DNA of 64,000 bases, from NCBI GenBank assembly GCA_973895155.1, contig OZ316897.1, positions 9,920,001 to 9,984,000 of the forward strand. The letters are read 5' to 3'. Source of the DNA: Marsupella aquatica. Lineage: Eukaryota; Marchantiophyta. The notes under the pieces are model-generated. The model was given only the letters and a program-made list of their open reading frames with translations, ran no database searches and was not told the origin of the DNA. This document shows positions 10,002-21,503 of this stretch, piece by piece. Position 1 is the stretch's first letter. The number at the start of each line of letters is the position of its first letter. The translations under genes were made by a program, and so were the position numbers.

Positions 10002-11300
10002 GGTAATATCTGGACTGAATCCGCCTCTTTAGCCGTTAGCCAAGCTGCTTCAATTGTTCTCGCTCGATCGGCTGCCTCGTGAATACAGAGCAACACAATT
10101 GCACGTTTTCAACCAGAAAATTAAGCCTTGGATCGATAAACAAATCAAGTATTGACCCTCCTAAACAATCCCACTGGTCCGTGTCATGTGGTTGCTGAGT
10201 GGATTCTTTTCTCCCGGTTGTTGTCACTGCTGCCCGCAAGCAGGTAAGAAGGTGCGCAAGGCGTTGCAAGTGCCGTGTATCCGTGTCGGGAGGGTGGATA
10301 TATCGTGTAAGGTTTCGGCCAATCAACCATAGCGTGATATAAATGCTGCAATAGGAAGCTCGAAGTATGGCAGTGACCACATACCCTCGCCGAGGTTTGC
10401 GCTCTCTTGTCTCTTCTTTACAACAACCTATTCAGTCCTCGCGAATATAAACTGGCATCGAACACTTTGAATAATTGCGATCAGCTGACGTTTCTTTTAA
10501 AAAAGCCACAAAAGGGGACCTCAAGCTTTTTCGACTTTATGTCAGAATGAAAGCTCTAATAAGAGGTGTGATCTTCCCTAGTGCTCGTCCCCACAAAATA
10601 TGCGTTACGAAATAGCCAGCAACAACAGCAATTCTCTATTAAGGAAAAGGCCTTTACTTTTCATTGGTTTGCGAAATTACTGGCAGCAACTTTCTACCCA
10701 CTGGCTCTAAGAACAAATGCCTCCAGATAGCTCCATTGTTCACGACTTCGATGAATTCTTTAAAGTCTACTAGCCGCCAGACAGGTAGCACAGGGCACTC
10801 ACTCTCAAACTAGTCGAGGAAGGGCGTTTAAATTGCCAATCTTTTCTTCCCATGAATAGAATGTTTGAGGCAAAGTACACTGTTTGGGAGAGGGACAACA
10901 TTAGCCAGAGAAAGTGCCTCATGCTTCGTGGCAGAGTGTTCCTTCATCTCTTCCACTAGGAAATCTCCGAATGGTCCACCTCCATCAACTTGACAGTTAC
11001 AGTTTACAGAGGTTTAGTCAGGTAACATTCATAAGTCTGGCTGACAATTATGACTAATATCTGCAACAGACTCGAAACTTCAGTCCTACTTGTGGTGACC
11101 TTGTATTTACTAAAGTAACCTCTCCTCAACTACCACTATAAAACTTACTGTACCCAGCCGGTCCACAAGCTACAGAAGTACTGGTACCATTACTGTAGTG
11201 TGAGTGTCCCTGAATCAATTGACCAGTAACAAAAGTCCCCTAAGGCTCTTGATGCCTTCCAGACACTACCATGTTCCCCTATTTTGTTTGCCTTGAACGA
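10002..11300. other. Spacer upstream of HNL-2 containing a duplicated flank
   Basis: No gene recognised. The block from about 10560 to 11020 is a diverged direct copy of 29090-29575, near the 3' end of the phosphatase gene. Both copies keep one minus-strand reading frame open (VDGGGPFG, then ATKxEALSLANVV), which I do not recognise. Sequence just before 11300 resembles the region before HNL-3 (about 20130-20210). Confidence 0.6.
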
Positions 11301-11307
11301 AGTTTGA

Positions 11308-11314
11308 TATAAAT
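11308..11314 (+). promoter_or_regulatory. Candidate TATA box of HNL-2
   Basis: TATAAAT sits about 25-30 bp before the conserved start of exon A. It is not conserved at the same place in HNL-3 (ACTTATTATGAAT). Prediction from sequence only. Confidence 0.25.
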
Positions 11315-11334
11315 ATGAATTAATCGATGGCTTT

Positions 11335-11567
11335 CCTGCTTTGATTGCAAGGGAATCGCCATGATTGCAAGGGAATCGCCAAACAGTTCGTGAGGAATTC
11401 CTTGGAAAATGATTTGATTCATAGAGACCTGGATCGCTCTTGTCTTGCTCTCCGCATGTTTTGGGCCTGAGTCTGGCTGTGTGGTACAGCCCACTCTCAG
11501 TTTTGTGCGATGACTGTCGTCGAACATTCAAGGATCTGCCTTCATCATCCGTTGTATCCGTCAACTG
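11335..11567 (+). other. HNL-2 5' exon A with a 20-bp duplication
   Basis: Aligned with exon A of HNL-1 and HNL-3. A 20-bp unit (TGATTGCAAGGGAATCGCCA) is present twice, at 11342 and 11362, shifting the frame found in the other two copies. A good donor (CTG then GTAATG at 11568) follows. If this exon is coding in the family, HNL-2 has lost that frame; if it is a 5' UTR, the duplication is harmless. Confidence 0.4.
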
Positions 11568-11735
11568 GTAATGATCACCAGTTATCGAGCCGTTCTTTCT
11601 TATCTATCTTAGTGCAGTGCCCGGACCGGCGGCTCGGACAGGAACGATGACTGGAGGTGCGTAAGCCGAAGCCGAGGGTCGAGGATTGATTTAGGTTTCC
11701 ATGTTCAACACTCAACACTGGGCATCTTTGTCTTT

Positions 11736-11976
11736 TTGTCCTTTTGGCTTCATATACGTGTTTTGATTGCGGCCTTGCTGCACTTTACTTCGACAAGGCC
11801 ACACTCTCGGGTCGAATCAATTCACCAAGGAGGCAGCAGATGGACCGGTCCGGCAAAGAGATCCGCGACAATCTGGCACGGATTTGTGTTTCCGTCACCC
11901 AGAACGAGGCGAACTCACGGCGCCGACTCCGGGTGGAAGCCTCCCCGATCGACATCCACTCTGGCCACATTGAGAG
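11736..11976 (+). other. HNL-2 5' exon B/C: short hydrophobic and basic segments
   Basis: Contains VLIAALLHFTSTRPHS, a hydrophobic stretch shared with HNL-3 (VLIAALLYFTSTRTHF) and HNL-1. A second reading frame in the 3' half encodes SGKEIRDNLARICVSVTQN. Between HNL-2 and HNL-3 many differences fall at third positions of this frame, which suggests it was once coding. The segment ends at a possible donor (GAGAG then GTACAA at 11977). I could not decide which frame joins to the next exon, so the N-terminal gene model is provisional. Confidence 0.35.
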
Positions 11977-12222
11977 GTACAAACTATGTAGAGCCTTGTA
12001 ACCGTAGACTTCAATTCATAGTTGCTGTTTCCCTCGTAGGAAACCTTACTTGAAGCCAGGTTCAATACATTTTTGACCAATTAGAAAGATCCTCTTCTTC
12101 ACTTTCGCAATTACTGTTGCTTCAAGTCAGGTATGGTGGGCACTCCCGAAATTACCGGATCATCCTTGACTTTCCGTCGGCTGTGATTCCGACTATTAAT
12201 GAGCTACCATGCTGTCATGCAG

Positions 12223-12521
12223 GCCTACCCACTGAGTTGCAATTCAATCGGAAGAACCAGCTGTTCGGAACAAAGAGTTCGAATTCTTCCCTGGAGATGG
12301 GTCTTCTTACTTGGGTGCTAGTACCCCTGGCAATCGCTGCGATGCTGGCTGCCAGATACCACGAAGCCGGGCTCTCAGATGTACACCTGTGCGCCTTGTT
12401 CGCGATATGCTTTCTGACTCTCTTGCTGTATCAGCGAAGCAAGTCATTTGGTTGGCATCTGGTTCGGCCCTCCTCACCCAATAGTGCTGTGTCAACGAGG
12501 ATCAACGTACCGTTACGGAAG
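12223..12521 (+). CDS. HNL-2 membrane-anchor exon (two predicted helices)
   Basis: Runs from an ATGCAG acceptor to an AAG-GTAATC donor and joins in phase 0 to the hydrolase exon at 13903. It encodes about 99 residues with two hydrophobic segments, LLTWVLVPLAIAAMLAA and VHLCALFAICFLTLLLY, separated by a short polar loop (RYHEAGLSD). A Met just before the first helix could serve as a start. The protein would then be membrane-anchored with the hydrolase immediately after the second helix. The homologous HNL-1 exon has lost exactly this part, and HNL-3 has lost the whole exon. Confidence 0.6.
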
Positions 12522-15500
12522 GTAATCCAAAGTTGAGACTTTTGACCTTAGCTTCTGTGAACGTTTCTGTCCAACGCTCCTTCTTGGTCAGCTCACTGGC
12601 CGCTTTCACCTTAATGAAGTCCTTCAGCAGTGGGAAGTCTTCGTCAAATCAAGTTTGCAAATGTGCAGCTGCAGTGAGGGCGTAGTTTACTTCTAGGGAC
12701 AGATATATTCCTCCAACTAATAGATATGAAGAGTGGCTGCAACATATTCATTGAGGTCCACCAGTTCATCTTCTTTAAAGTCCACAGCCGTGAGAATCTC
12801 TTCAACAAAAAACTCTAGCTTTCCGGTGCCAGGGCTTATAATTTCCAAACGCAGTATTGATTTCCCCAAGAGTTCCGGCTCCATATGGCTTCAAACCAAT
12901 ACAAGGATCAAATCGTTCCTTCAAATTTTTCAATTTCTTGCGCGATCAGAGTACTCTCGAAAGCCTTTTAAGGTTTTGGGTAAAGGAGGCTACTTCGATT
13001 TGACAATTTCCTTCATATGGAGACGGAACTCTTGGGGAAATCAATACACATGCATCACCTCAAAGCCTTCTCCATGCATTTGATAGAGCCTCGCCTTTGC
13101 AGCAATGAATGTCAACGTAAGAACCGATCGTTGGCCGAGGCTGTTCTTGCAATTGAAAACAGCAGACTTGTAGTTCAGTATCTCGTTAGGCCAATTCGTC
13201 TTCCACATTAAGCTTGATGTGATGTTAGAGACCAAAATCCTTTGCTATGAATATGTTCGGTTGCTCTTCACAGTGGAAATGATTAGTCTGTTTTCATTTC
13301 TCGATCTACCACACCGTGCAAATGGCATCTACCTGCGTTTCTCAACCGGTGCCGCTAGTTTCTGCAGCTTCGTTCAACCCACTACACCGCCTATCCTTCT
13401 TAGCGAGCCCTGCTCCTTCACGCAACTCCATCATGATGTAGACAACTTGAAAATGTTTAAATGACACAATTCAACGCCGCAGTAGTCTGTCCAATCTAGA
13501 ATTGATTCTCGTCTGATATCTTTGATTCACATTGCCAGGAGCATCTGCTTCTTTTCTAAGGCTTTCAAAGCCACCTTGGACTTAGTAATCAAATCATTGC
13601 CAGAGTAAGGCTCAAACTTTGTGGCACCAGCAGCTCTTTTGTTGATTTCTTTGAAGTTATGTTGCCAACCAAATTTGGTGTGGTTGGAGACGACAGTGGT
13701 CACTCCTCAATATTGCCTTGTTTGTGCTCCTTGTGGGAGGCAGCTTGCTAGCTATTGTGATCGAAAGCAGTCATACCCATGGAATTCCAATGACTGAAGA
13801 GTGTGGTTGATCTCAAGGGTGTTTTTCTCTCTGTGGCATTTCCGTGATCCAGTATAAGAGCATAGTCCTTGACGTCTCTCTGTTTCTGACTTGTGGTCTT
13901 AGGTGAACAACTCCTTATATGAAATCTACAGAGCAGAGGGTAATCCGACCGTACAGGTTCTGTTTTTTCATGGCCTACAATCGGTGGAGGACTCAGATGC
14001 GCATGTGTCGACCTGGAAGTCCGAAGATGGCTCTCTTATTTGGCCACGGGAATGGTTAGCTCAGGCCTTTCCTGGCGCTCATATTTTCACCGTGTCTTAT
14101 AATCAAGGTGTTCGAAACTTCGACATGGTTTTAGTGGGAGAAAACTTGACTTCAGATTTGATGGATGGAGGAATTGGGCAAGTGCCTTATTGCCCAGTTA
14201 TGTTGGTAGGCTACTGTGTTGGGGGCTTGGTTCTTAAGCAGATATGCTTGCAAGCAAGGAAGAAGTTCTTTTCTGGTAAAACTTCCACAATTGACAAGGA
14301 GAAGCTTGGGAGGTTTCTGGACAATGTGAAGGGAATTTTCTATTACGGTACACCTCATCGTGGGAGCTCTGTGATTGATAACATAGCTGATGGCCCTTTG
14401 TTCAAATACTTCAAGGTCTTAAACAAGAAGGCAGCACGGTTGAATTCAGACTTTGACGACTTACGGGTTTCATATCCAAAGTGGAAGGTCTATGGACTTG
14501 GGGAAAGTGTGCCTACGATATCTGTAAGCATGGATATCGTACCTTCTCTGATTGTTGTTATTATCGTCCCTCGTTGAGCTTAGGGAGTATCTTTGTGTAT
14601 GACACAGTCAATCATTTGATGCACCAAATACACATTTACTTTTCGGTTTGGTGAGTAGGCAACTTGCTTGAATGCAAGTTTTGTGTCGAGTGAAGATGCC
14701 GTTGGTGTTCTTACGATGCTTCTAGCACGATTTAACTCCATAACAACGAAAGTCTGCGCAAAATATTGACAACTTTGGTAAGCTCAGAGATGATTAAAGA
14801 AAAGGAAATCTATTCTCATATCTTTGGTGCAATTTCTTGTGTGTTACATGTCCGCGTTACAAGGGCCTGTTCCAGAGCCTCGTAGTAGCTGTACCTGAAG
14901 GTACTTCAAGAGAAGGGGATGAGTTCCATGTAGTTGAGGCAGACCACAATTCAATATGCCAGCCACGAAATAAAGTGGATAGGAGATTCTACGCTCTCAA
15001 GAATCTGATCGATAGCATTCTCATTAACGTGGAGGTAAAGTTCGCTTTGTCAATATGCTAGAAGAAGGCGCCCTTAGTCATAATGGGTCAATTGTGTGTT
15101 CTCCTAATTTTAGTGATTTAAATTGTTTTTCCTTACCCGGAAAGCTCTATTTGATACAATGAATATTAATACACCTTTCGGTGTTGGGAAAAATCAGGAC
15201 GAGAAAAAAGTGCGGGAAAAAAGTTCTTTGCAAGACGCTCATCCAGATAATTTCCAGCTTTTGCCTGAGGAAATAGTTGGCATGGACGCTCAAGTGCAAG
15301 TCATTGTGGGCAAGTTGGTTCGCGTGAGGAAACTTGGCTTTGCAGGGATGGGAGGATTGGGGAAGACCACTCTCGCAAAGGCAGTCTTCAATCATTTGTG
15401 CTCTAGATTTGAGTATACTTGTTTTGTTCCCGATATGAAGCTAATCGCTGGGTCACCAAGCGATGCAATGCAAGCAATATGGGAACAAATGCATCACCAT

Positions 15501-17733
15501 GGCAAGAAAGTGGGAAGAGAGTCTAGTTTTAGAGGCAAAGAATTATTGCTTGTTTTAGACGACATCTCTCTTCGAGATGAGAAAGTTTTACGGGAATTAG
15601 CTCATGCTTCAGCTCCAGAAAGCAGATTCGTTGCGACCTCTCGTAATGAAGACTATTTGAGCAACTTGGATGAAGTTTTTGATGTTCCTTTCTTGCAAAG
15701 TAAGAACGCAGAAGAATTATTCATCAGGTATGCTTTTCCAAACCAAGCAGTCCCACCGCTGGAATTGCAAACTGTGATGAACGATATTATCGAGAAGTGT
15801 GATCGGTTGCCTCTTACATTGGAAGTTCTAGGAAAGTACCTGAAGAGGAAAAGAGACGTCGAGCATTGGGAGCAGACTTTGAGTGCACTCAAAAACGCAG
15901 AGGAAATAAGCAGCTTGAATGAGAGATTATGGGAAAAACTACGGCCCAGTTTTGATGATCTGAGCTATACTGAGAAGCAGATCTTCTTGGATGCTGCGAC
16001 GTTTTTCTCCACGATCGAAGGATCCACTTTCGGAAGATGGACGTTAAGAGAAGCCAAGGCAGCATGGAGGGCAGCTTATGGTGGAAGCGAACAGCTACTT
16101 TGGCAAACATTGGTGGACAGATCTCTTGTGTACTCTGTCGGCGAAAACGACACTATCAAACTTCATGAACAGCTGCAAAGCTTGGGACAAAAGATAGCAC
16201 GTGAGCCAAGTAATATTAGCAAGTGCAGGGTCTTCGACGGAAAGGTGGGATTAAAAATGCTCCAAAATACCACCGAAGAGTTGGGTGGACAGGTACGTCG
16301 CATAATTAAATTTACAGGACAAATTATGATGTGCTCTTGAAGGTTGTGTGGCGTGCATTTGAGAAGTAGCTGCTGTGATGCAGAGTAGAGTTTCAAAGCA
16401 TTTTTTCAATCATGGCAGATCTGCGATGTGCTGGTGAATTGGTTTCCATGTCCACATAACCATGACGACAGTCGTCGCTTGAATGACTCTTTTCTGAGCC
16501 GACTGGTGTTGTGGTTTTGACATCCAGGAGATTCATGCCCTTCGGGTGGATTTGGGTTCACCTTTTTCACCGCCCACCCAGCTCCCAAAAGCCGCTCTTT
16601 CTAAACTCAAGAAAGTGCAGTTCTTCGAGGCAGATGGTCCTGTCACAATTGACGGCTCCAGGGATGGTGCGTCAGTCCTAACCGAGGTCGTTCTGCTCGG
16701 ATGTGTTGGTCAACACCTTTTTAACCCAGATCGCCAAATTCGACTGGCCGTTTTGGATCTCAACTGGCCGCTGGAAGACCCGCTGCCAAGTTCTATTGGG
16801 CAACTGGAGCGCTTAAAGCATCTGAAGATCAACTACTATCTAGCGGGGACGGTTCCGAGTACCTTCGGGCAACTGAGGTCCCTGCAACGGCTCACCATTA
16901 ATTTTGCCGTTTGCTTGGAAAGTTTGCCAGAGTCCTTTGGACAGTTGTCCTCTTTGAATTATCTTAAATTCGTTGGCTGCTTGGACTTGCACAGCTTGCC
17001 TGAGTCCTTCGGAGATCTCAAGGAGTTGCACTCGCTGGAATTCACTCAACTTGAAAAATTGGAAAGCTTGCCTGCATCCTTCGGACGGCTTAGGCAGTTA
17101 CAGTCGCTGAAATTCAATTCGTGTTCAAAATTGACAAGCTTGCCTGAATCCTTCGGGCAGCTCAAGGCGTTACACCTGCTGCAATTACGTTTGTGTCCAG
17201 TATTGATAAGACTGCCTGAATCCTTTGGGCAACTTATCACGTTAACCGACTTAGAATTACAATGCCAGAATTTGCGCTACCTCCCTGAATCTTTTGGGCA
17301 TCTCACAAAACTGCAACGGTTGGCGACAGACGTCAACATCGAGAGTCTGCCGGATTCAGTCGGAAACTTCAAGGCTCTGCGTGATCTGGTCATTGGTTAT
17401 TATTCTGCTTCAAGCATTCCCGACTGGATCAAATTTTTGCCGTCATTGGAGACACTCACTCTCTTCTTTCATCGTGATATGGTGGAGCCACTGCCACCAT
17501 GGTTGATGACACCGAATGTGCCAAGTAAACTTTCTTCAGGAGCAAGAATTCTCTTTAGAGTACTAGATGGGGGCTTCTTCTTATCTTTAAAGCGCGATGC
17601 AATTGACGTTACAAGGATGAAACAAGACTTGTCGAGTTTGCTAGAGTTGAATGCGAAGAACTCATTGAGTTCGGTAGACTTTAGTAGGAAGGCAAAAGAT
17701 ATTTTGGGAGTACATATTGAGAAACCTCAGTGA
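12223..17733 (+). CDS. HNL-2: membrane-anchored hydrolase-NB-ARC-LRR receptor
   Basis: Exons 12223-12521, 13903-14523, 14864-15034, 15198-16292 and 16528-17733 (stop TGA), giving about 1130 residues from the membrane exon on. All junctions have GT-AG signals and compatible phases, and no exon contains an internal stop. This is the only copy in the window with the anchor, hydrolase, NB-ARC and LRR all in frame, so it is the best candidate for a working gene. Its GLPL motif is altered (CDRLPLTLEVLG), which could weaken the NB-ARC switch. It sits about 5 kb upstream of HNL-3 in the same orientation. Confidence 0.8.
13903..15034 (+). CDS. HNL-2 alpha/beta-hydrolase domain exons
   Basis: Exons 13903-14523 (207 codons) and 14864-15034 (57 codons), with the same boundaries and phases as HNL-1. 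Motifs are FFHGLQ, GYCVGGLVLKQ (Cys codon TGT at 14215-14217), YYGTPHRGS, and EADHNSICQP with the probable catalytic His. The Cys elbow is kept although the two copies differ at many other positions, so it is not a random mutation in one gene. Donors are GTAAGC at 14524 and GTAAAG at 15035. Confidence 0.8.
15198..16292 (+). CDS. HNL-2 NB-ARC domain exon
   Basis: 365 codons between an AAATCAG acceptor and a CAG-GTACGT donor. P-loop GMGGLGKTT, kinase-2 LLLVLDDIS, ESRFVATSRNED, GLPL altered to DRLPLTLEVLG, and the MHD-equivalent LHEQLQSLGQKIAR. The linker before VGMDAQ differs from HNL-1 and is Lys/Glu-rich (DEKKVREKSSLQD). Confidence 0.88.
16528..17733 (+). CDS. HNL-2 LRR exon
   Basis: 401 codons plus stop after a CATCCAG acceptor. 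The shared leader (KLKKVQFFEADGP) is followed by about ten or eleven LRRs of the LPESFGQLxxL type. One unit, LESLPASFGRLRQLQSLKF, has no counterpart in HNL-3, so repeat number differs between copies. The C-terminal tail is short (ends VHIEKPQ) and unrelated to the HNL-1 tail. Confidence 0.85.
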   Translation, partial: EIHALRVDLGSPFSPPTQLPKAALSKLKKVQFFEADGPVTIDGSRDGASVLTEVVLLGCVGQHLFNPDRQIRLAVLDLNWPLEDPLPSSIGQLERLKHLKINYYLAGTVPSTFGQLRSLQRLTINFAVCLESLPESFGQLSSLNYLKFVGCLDLHSLPESFGDLKELHSLEFTQLEKLESLPASFGRLRQLQSLKFNSCSKLTSLPESFGQLKALHLLQLRLCPVLIRLPESFGQLITLTDLELQCQNLRYLPESFGHLTKLQRLATDVNIESLPDSVGNFKALRDLVIGYYSASSIPDWIKFLPSLETLTLFFHRDMVEPLPPWLMTPNVPSKLSSGARILFRVLDGGFFLSLKRDAIDVTRMKQDLSSLLELNAKNSLSSVDFSRKAKDILGVHIEKPQ

Positions 17734-20170
17734 GTTTGGTTGAGGTACAGTACTTTCTCACTGAGCTTATTGAGTTTTGTGTTAGATATCTAGAATATCA
17801 AGCCCGGATGGACCCAGGCCGGGGATTCTTCTGCCCATCCCCATGGACTATGCAAACTCATGGGTCAACTCACCGTTTGTTCTGCCCATCCCCATGGATT
17901 GTGCAAAGTCATCGGTCAATTTACACGGAAAAAATTGACTGACTACTTTTGGAAGGACAGTTCATTTTAGGTGAAGAGATCTCGAGTAGTTTTTCCGCCC
18001 AGGGCTGAATAGAACGTTTCGTGCATCTAAACCATTACATTGTGATTTGAAAAATAGTCGAGAGCATCTCCCCATTAAGTCATGACGTGCACTGAATTTT
18101 TTTTTTAACTGACAGATATCGAACTACCTTCTCGTCTCAAATTACGAGACACAATTAGAGAGATCGACATGGAGAGATGTAAGACAAGACTATGAGAATA
18201 TTAAGTGTTCTGTTATTCCTCAAGAATAAGCTGTGCTGTTCTTTGTCAAAGATACAGGTTTGAACAGTTGGCATTTGAAATCAGCGTTCGTCTCAACAAT
18301 GCCCGTTAAATAGCCCCGCGAACAAATGTTACTTCAATATACGAGGATCTAAACATTTTGATCTCAGTGGTCACGAAGACAAGATTGCGTGCAGAACGTG
18401 GACAGCTCCTTAGCAATAATGCAAAAGTACTTGGACAGAGTTGAATCCACACGTAAAATATGCATGAGTTACAGATACACGGAAGAACGTGAAGAGGAGC
18501 AGGGCACTGTGGCCAAGTGTAAGTTTCACCAAAGTGGTTCAGGTAATCCAGCTAATCGAAAGACAACCAACTGCAAGGCTTATCATCCGACTGCCCGTGA
18601 CATCTTCAGATCAAAACACAAGTACATGCATCGTAAGTGTCAAACTTCCCAGACATTCACCATCACCGGAACTCGGAACTCGGCCCCCATCGCTGCAAGA
18701 CTTCAATACTGATCGCCGCGTTCTGGGTGTCTGACATTTTCCGGAAGCCATGGAGAAACCTGGACGGAGTTTGGGCCAGCCCTTCATATAGCAGGATACA
18801 TACTTGTGTATGGAGCATGTACAGCTTTTAAAAAAGTGCCAATTCATAGTTGGCTGCAAATGCAACAAGTCTGGCACAGAGGGTGCAGCATCGGATACCT
18901 TCTTTGGAGGCACCACTTCGGTACAAATCAGGACAAAAGATACGCAGGTCACAAACTATCTAAAAGGACATTCTGGAGAATGTTTGGACTATTAAGCAAC
19001 CTCTCACCAGAAATTAAAACCGAAGACTCAAACTGGATATCATGAAGTGTATATAAGTTCAGAAAACTAGTCGGGAGTCACCTGTCGGAAGTTGAACATG
19101 TTGCAAGATCACGGCACAGGTCAGCAACGTCAGTACTTTGTGGTTACCTAGGTGTGGAGGAATAAACTTGAAAACCAGGTTGATAAGAAAATGGGCAATT
19201 TATTACTCTTCCAATTGATATTTCTGAGACTAACTGCCCAATGAATCCTCAACATAGGCTTCTCTATTAGGTGTCCATTAAATTCTCCACACTTGCATAT
19301 CACACTTATCAATGATGACATTGTCTCATCTGCAACACCGTGCGGTCCTTTCAATCATTTATTAATCCTTAACTCTATATTCAGCTGCCCCAAACCTTTC
19401 GCAGAGAATGAATCAAAATACGAACATAACAAAGAATAGATGACTAAAGGACATATATAGGAGCTGACCTCACGGAAAGCAAGTTCAGAATCTGGTATTT
19501 ACTGTTTCCAACTAAAACTAACTTTTTAAAATAATTGTTACAAAATTTCACGGTATTACCCTTTAAACGTCATTTGTGTCCTTCCAGGACATATATCTTA
19601 CTATAAAAACGTCAATTGAGGTCTATTTTTAAGAACCTAGGTCTAGAATGAAGCCTCTAGACTGTAACTCTATGGTCATCATGTGCATGTAAAAAACTAG
19701 TGACATGACTATGATTTATATCAACTGGTACATGCAAATTTTTTGTGATAAATTTTAAGTATTTACATTCAAAAAAAATGGTACTATGGCCCCACCACAA
19801 CATAGTGCATAGAAGATGGATGTGTATACAAAAAGATTGATGTGCACATAAGAGAGAATGATATATTATATATGATTATTAAAATGATGAGTATTTTATC
19901 ATTTTATTAACTTCAAAGAATATGAATAAATAATATATTTTGATAATATTTTTATTATCCTCTCCGCTATTGACACTCAAAGAACGGGTAGTCGGGGCTA
20001 GTACTGATACAAGATACATATAACATGGCATATATGTATTCAGAGATCATTATTCATAGATCCAAGAGCAAAGTTATCTTAATAGATTTTGTGCATCATA
20101 ATACTAGTACTACTATTACCGTGGAGATGAGTGTCCCTATGGTCCCCTAAAGCTATTGATGCCTTCTAGA
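17734..20170. other. Spacer between HNL-2 and HNL-3
   Basis: No gene recognised. A 51-bp direct repeat (TTCTGCCCATCCCCATGGA) starts at 17829 and 17880. The part from about 18360 to 19570 is a diverged copy of about 27240-28480 downstream of HNL-4, keeping short matches such as CCAATCGAAAGACAACC and GGGCCAGCCCTT. Small open frames here are not conserved in length between the two copies. 19600-20100 is AT-rich. Confidence 0.6.
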
Positions 20171-21166
20171 CACGGTGCGCTATTTTGTTTGCCTTATACG
20201 GAGTTCGACTTATTATGAATTCATCGATCGATGGTTTTCCTGCTTTGATTGCAGGGGAATCGCAAAAGACTTAGTGAAGAATTCCTCGGAAAATGATTTG
20301 ATTCTGTACATAGAGACCCCCGATCGCTCTTCTCTTGCTCGCCTTAGCGTTCGTGGACCGCATGTTTTGGGCCAGAGTCTGGCTGCGTCGATCCTCTGTG
20401 GGACAACCCTGTCGTTTCAATCAGGTCTGCGCGATGACTGGTTTCGAACATTCAAGGATCTGCCTTCCTCATCCGTTGTATCCTTCAACTGATAATGATC
20501 ACCACTGTCGAGCCGAGCTATCCGGGCTTTCGTTCTTATCTATCTTATTGCAGTGGCCGGACCGGCGCGTCTACAGGAACGATAACTGGAGGTGCGTAAT
20601 GCCGAAGCCGAGGGTCGTGGCTTGATTGAGGTTTACATCTTCAACACTCGGCATCTTTGTCCTTTTGTCCTTTTGGCGTCGTAGCCCTTGTTTTGATTGC
20701 GGCCTTGCTGTACTTTACCTCGACAAGGACACACTTCTCGCAGGTCGAATCAATTTACCGAGGAGGCAGCCTCCAATTTAGATGGACCGGTCCGGCAAAG
20801 AGATTCGTGACAAACTGGCACGGATTTGTGTTTCCCTCACCTAGAACGAGGCGAAGTCACGGCGCCGGCTCCGGGTGGAAGCTCGCCATCCACTCTGGCC
20901 ACATCGAGAGGTAGAAATTATGTAGAACCGTGCCTCCGTCGACGTTAATTTATAGTTGCTGTTTCCCTCGGTGAGTCAAGTGTCAACGTCAAGTGAAGAT
21001 GCCGTTGGTGTTCTTACGATGCTTCTAGCACGATGTAACTCCATAACAACGAAAGTCTGCGCAAAATATTGACAACTTTGGTAAGCTCAGAGATGTTTAA
21101 AGAAAAGGAAATTCATTCTCATATCTTTGGTGCAATTTCTTGCGTGTTACATGTCCGCGTTACGAG

Positions 21167-21340
21167 GGCCTGTTCCAGAGCCCCGTAGTAGCTGTACCTG
21201 AAGCTACTTCAAGAGAAGGGGATGAGTTCCATGTAGTTGCTCAGGCAGACCACAATTCAATATGCCAGCCACGAGATAAAGTGGATAGGAGATTCTCCGC
21301 TCTCAAAAACCTCATCGATAGCATTCTCATTAACGTGGAG
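21167..21340 (+). pseudogene. HNL-3 orphan second hydrolase exon
   Basis: 58 codons containing ADHNSICQP with the catalytic-type His, flanked by an acceptor (CGAG) and donor (GTAAAG). Compared with HNL-2 it carries one extra codon just before the His motif. Without the first hydrolase exon it cannot form an alpha/beta-hydrolase. Confidence 0.7.
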
Positions 21341-21503
21341 GTAAAGTTCGCTTTATAAATATGCTAGAAGAAGGCGCCCGCAGTCATAATGTGTCAAACT
21401 GTGTGTTCTCCTAATTTTGTGATTTAAATTGTTTTTCCTTACCCGGAAGGCGCTATTTGATACAATCTATATTAATACACTTTTCGTTGTTGGGAAAAAT
21501 CAG

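Noticed and set aside
10036-10380. 114-codon - strand open frame just upstream of the UGT start
   Set aside because: No domain, no similarity to UGT N-termini, and the UGT ATG at 10001 lies outside its frame.
18389-18734. Open frames of 81-107 codons after HNL-2
   Set aside because: The duplicated copy after HNL-4 does not keep the same frame or length, so coding is not supported.
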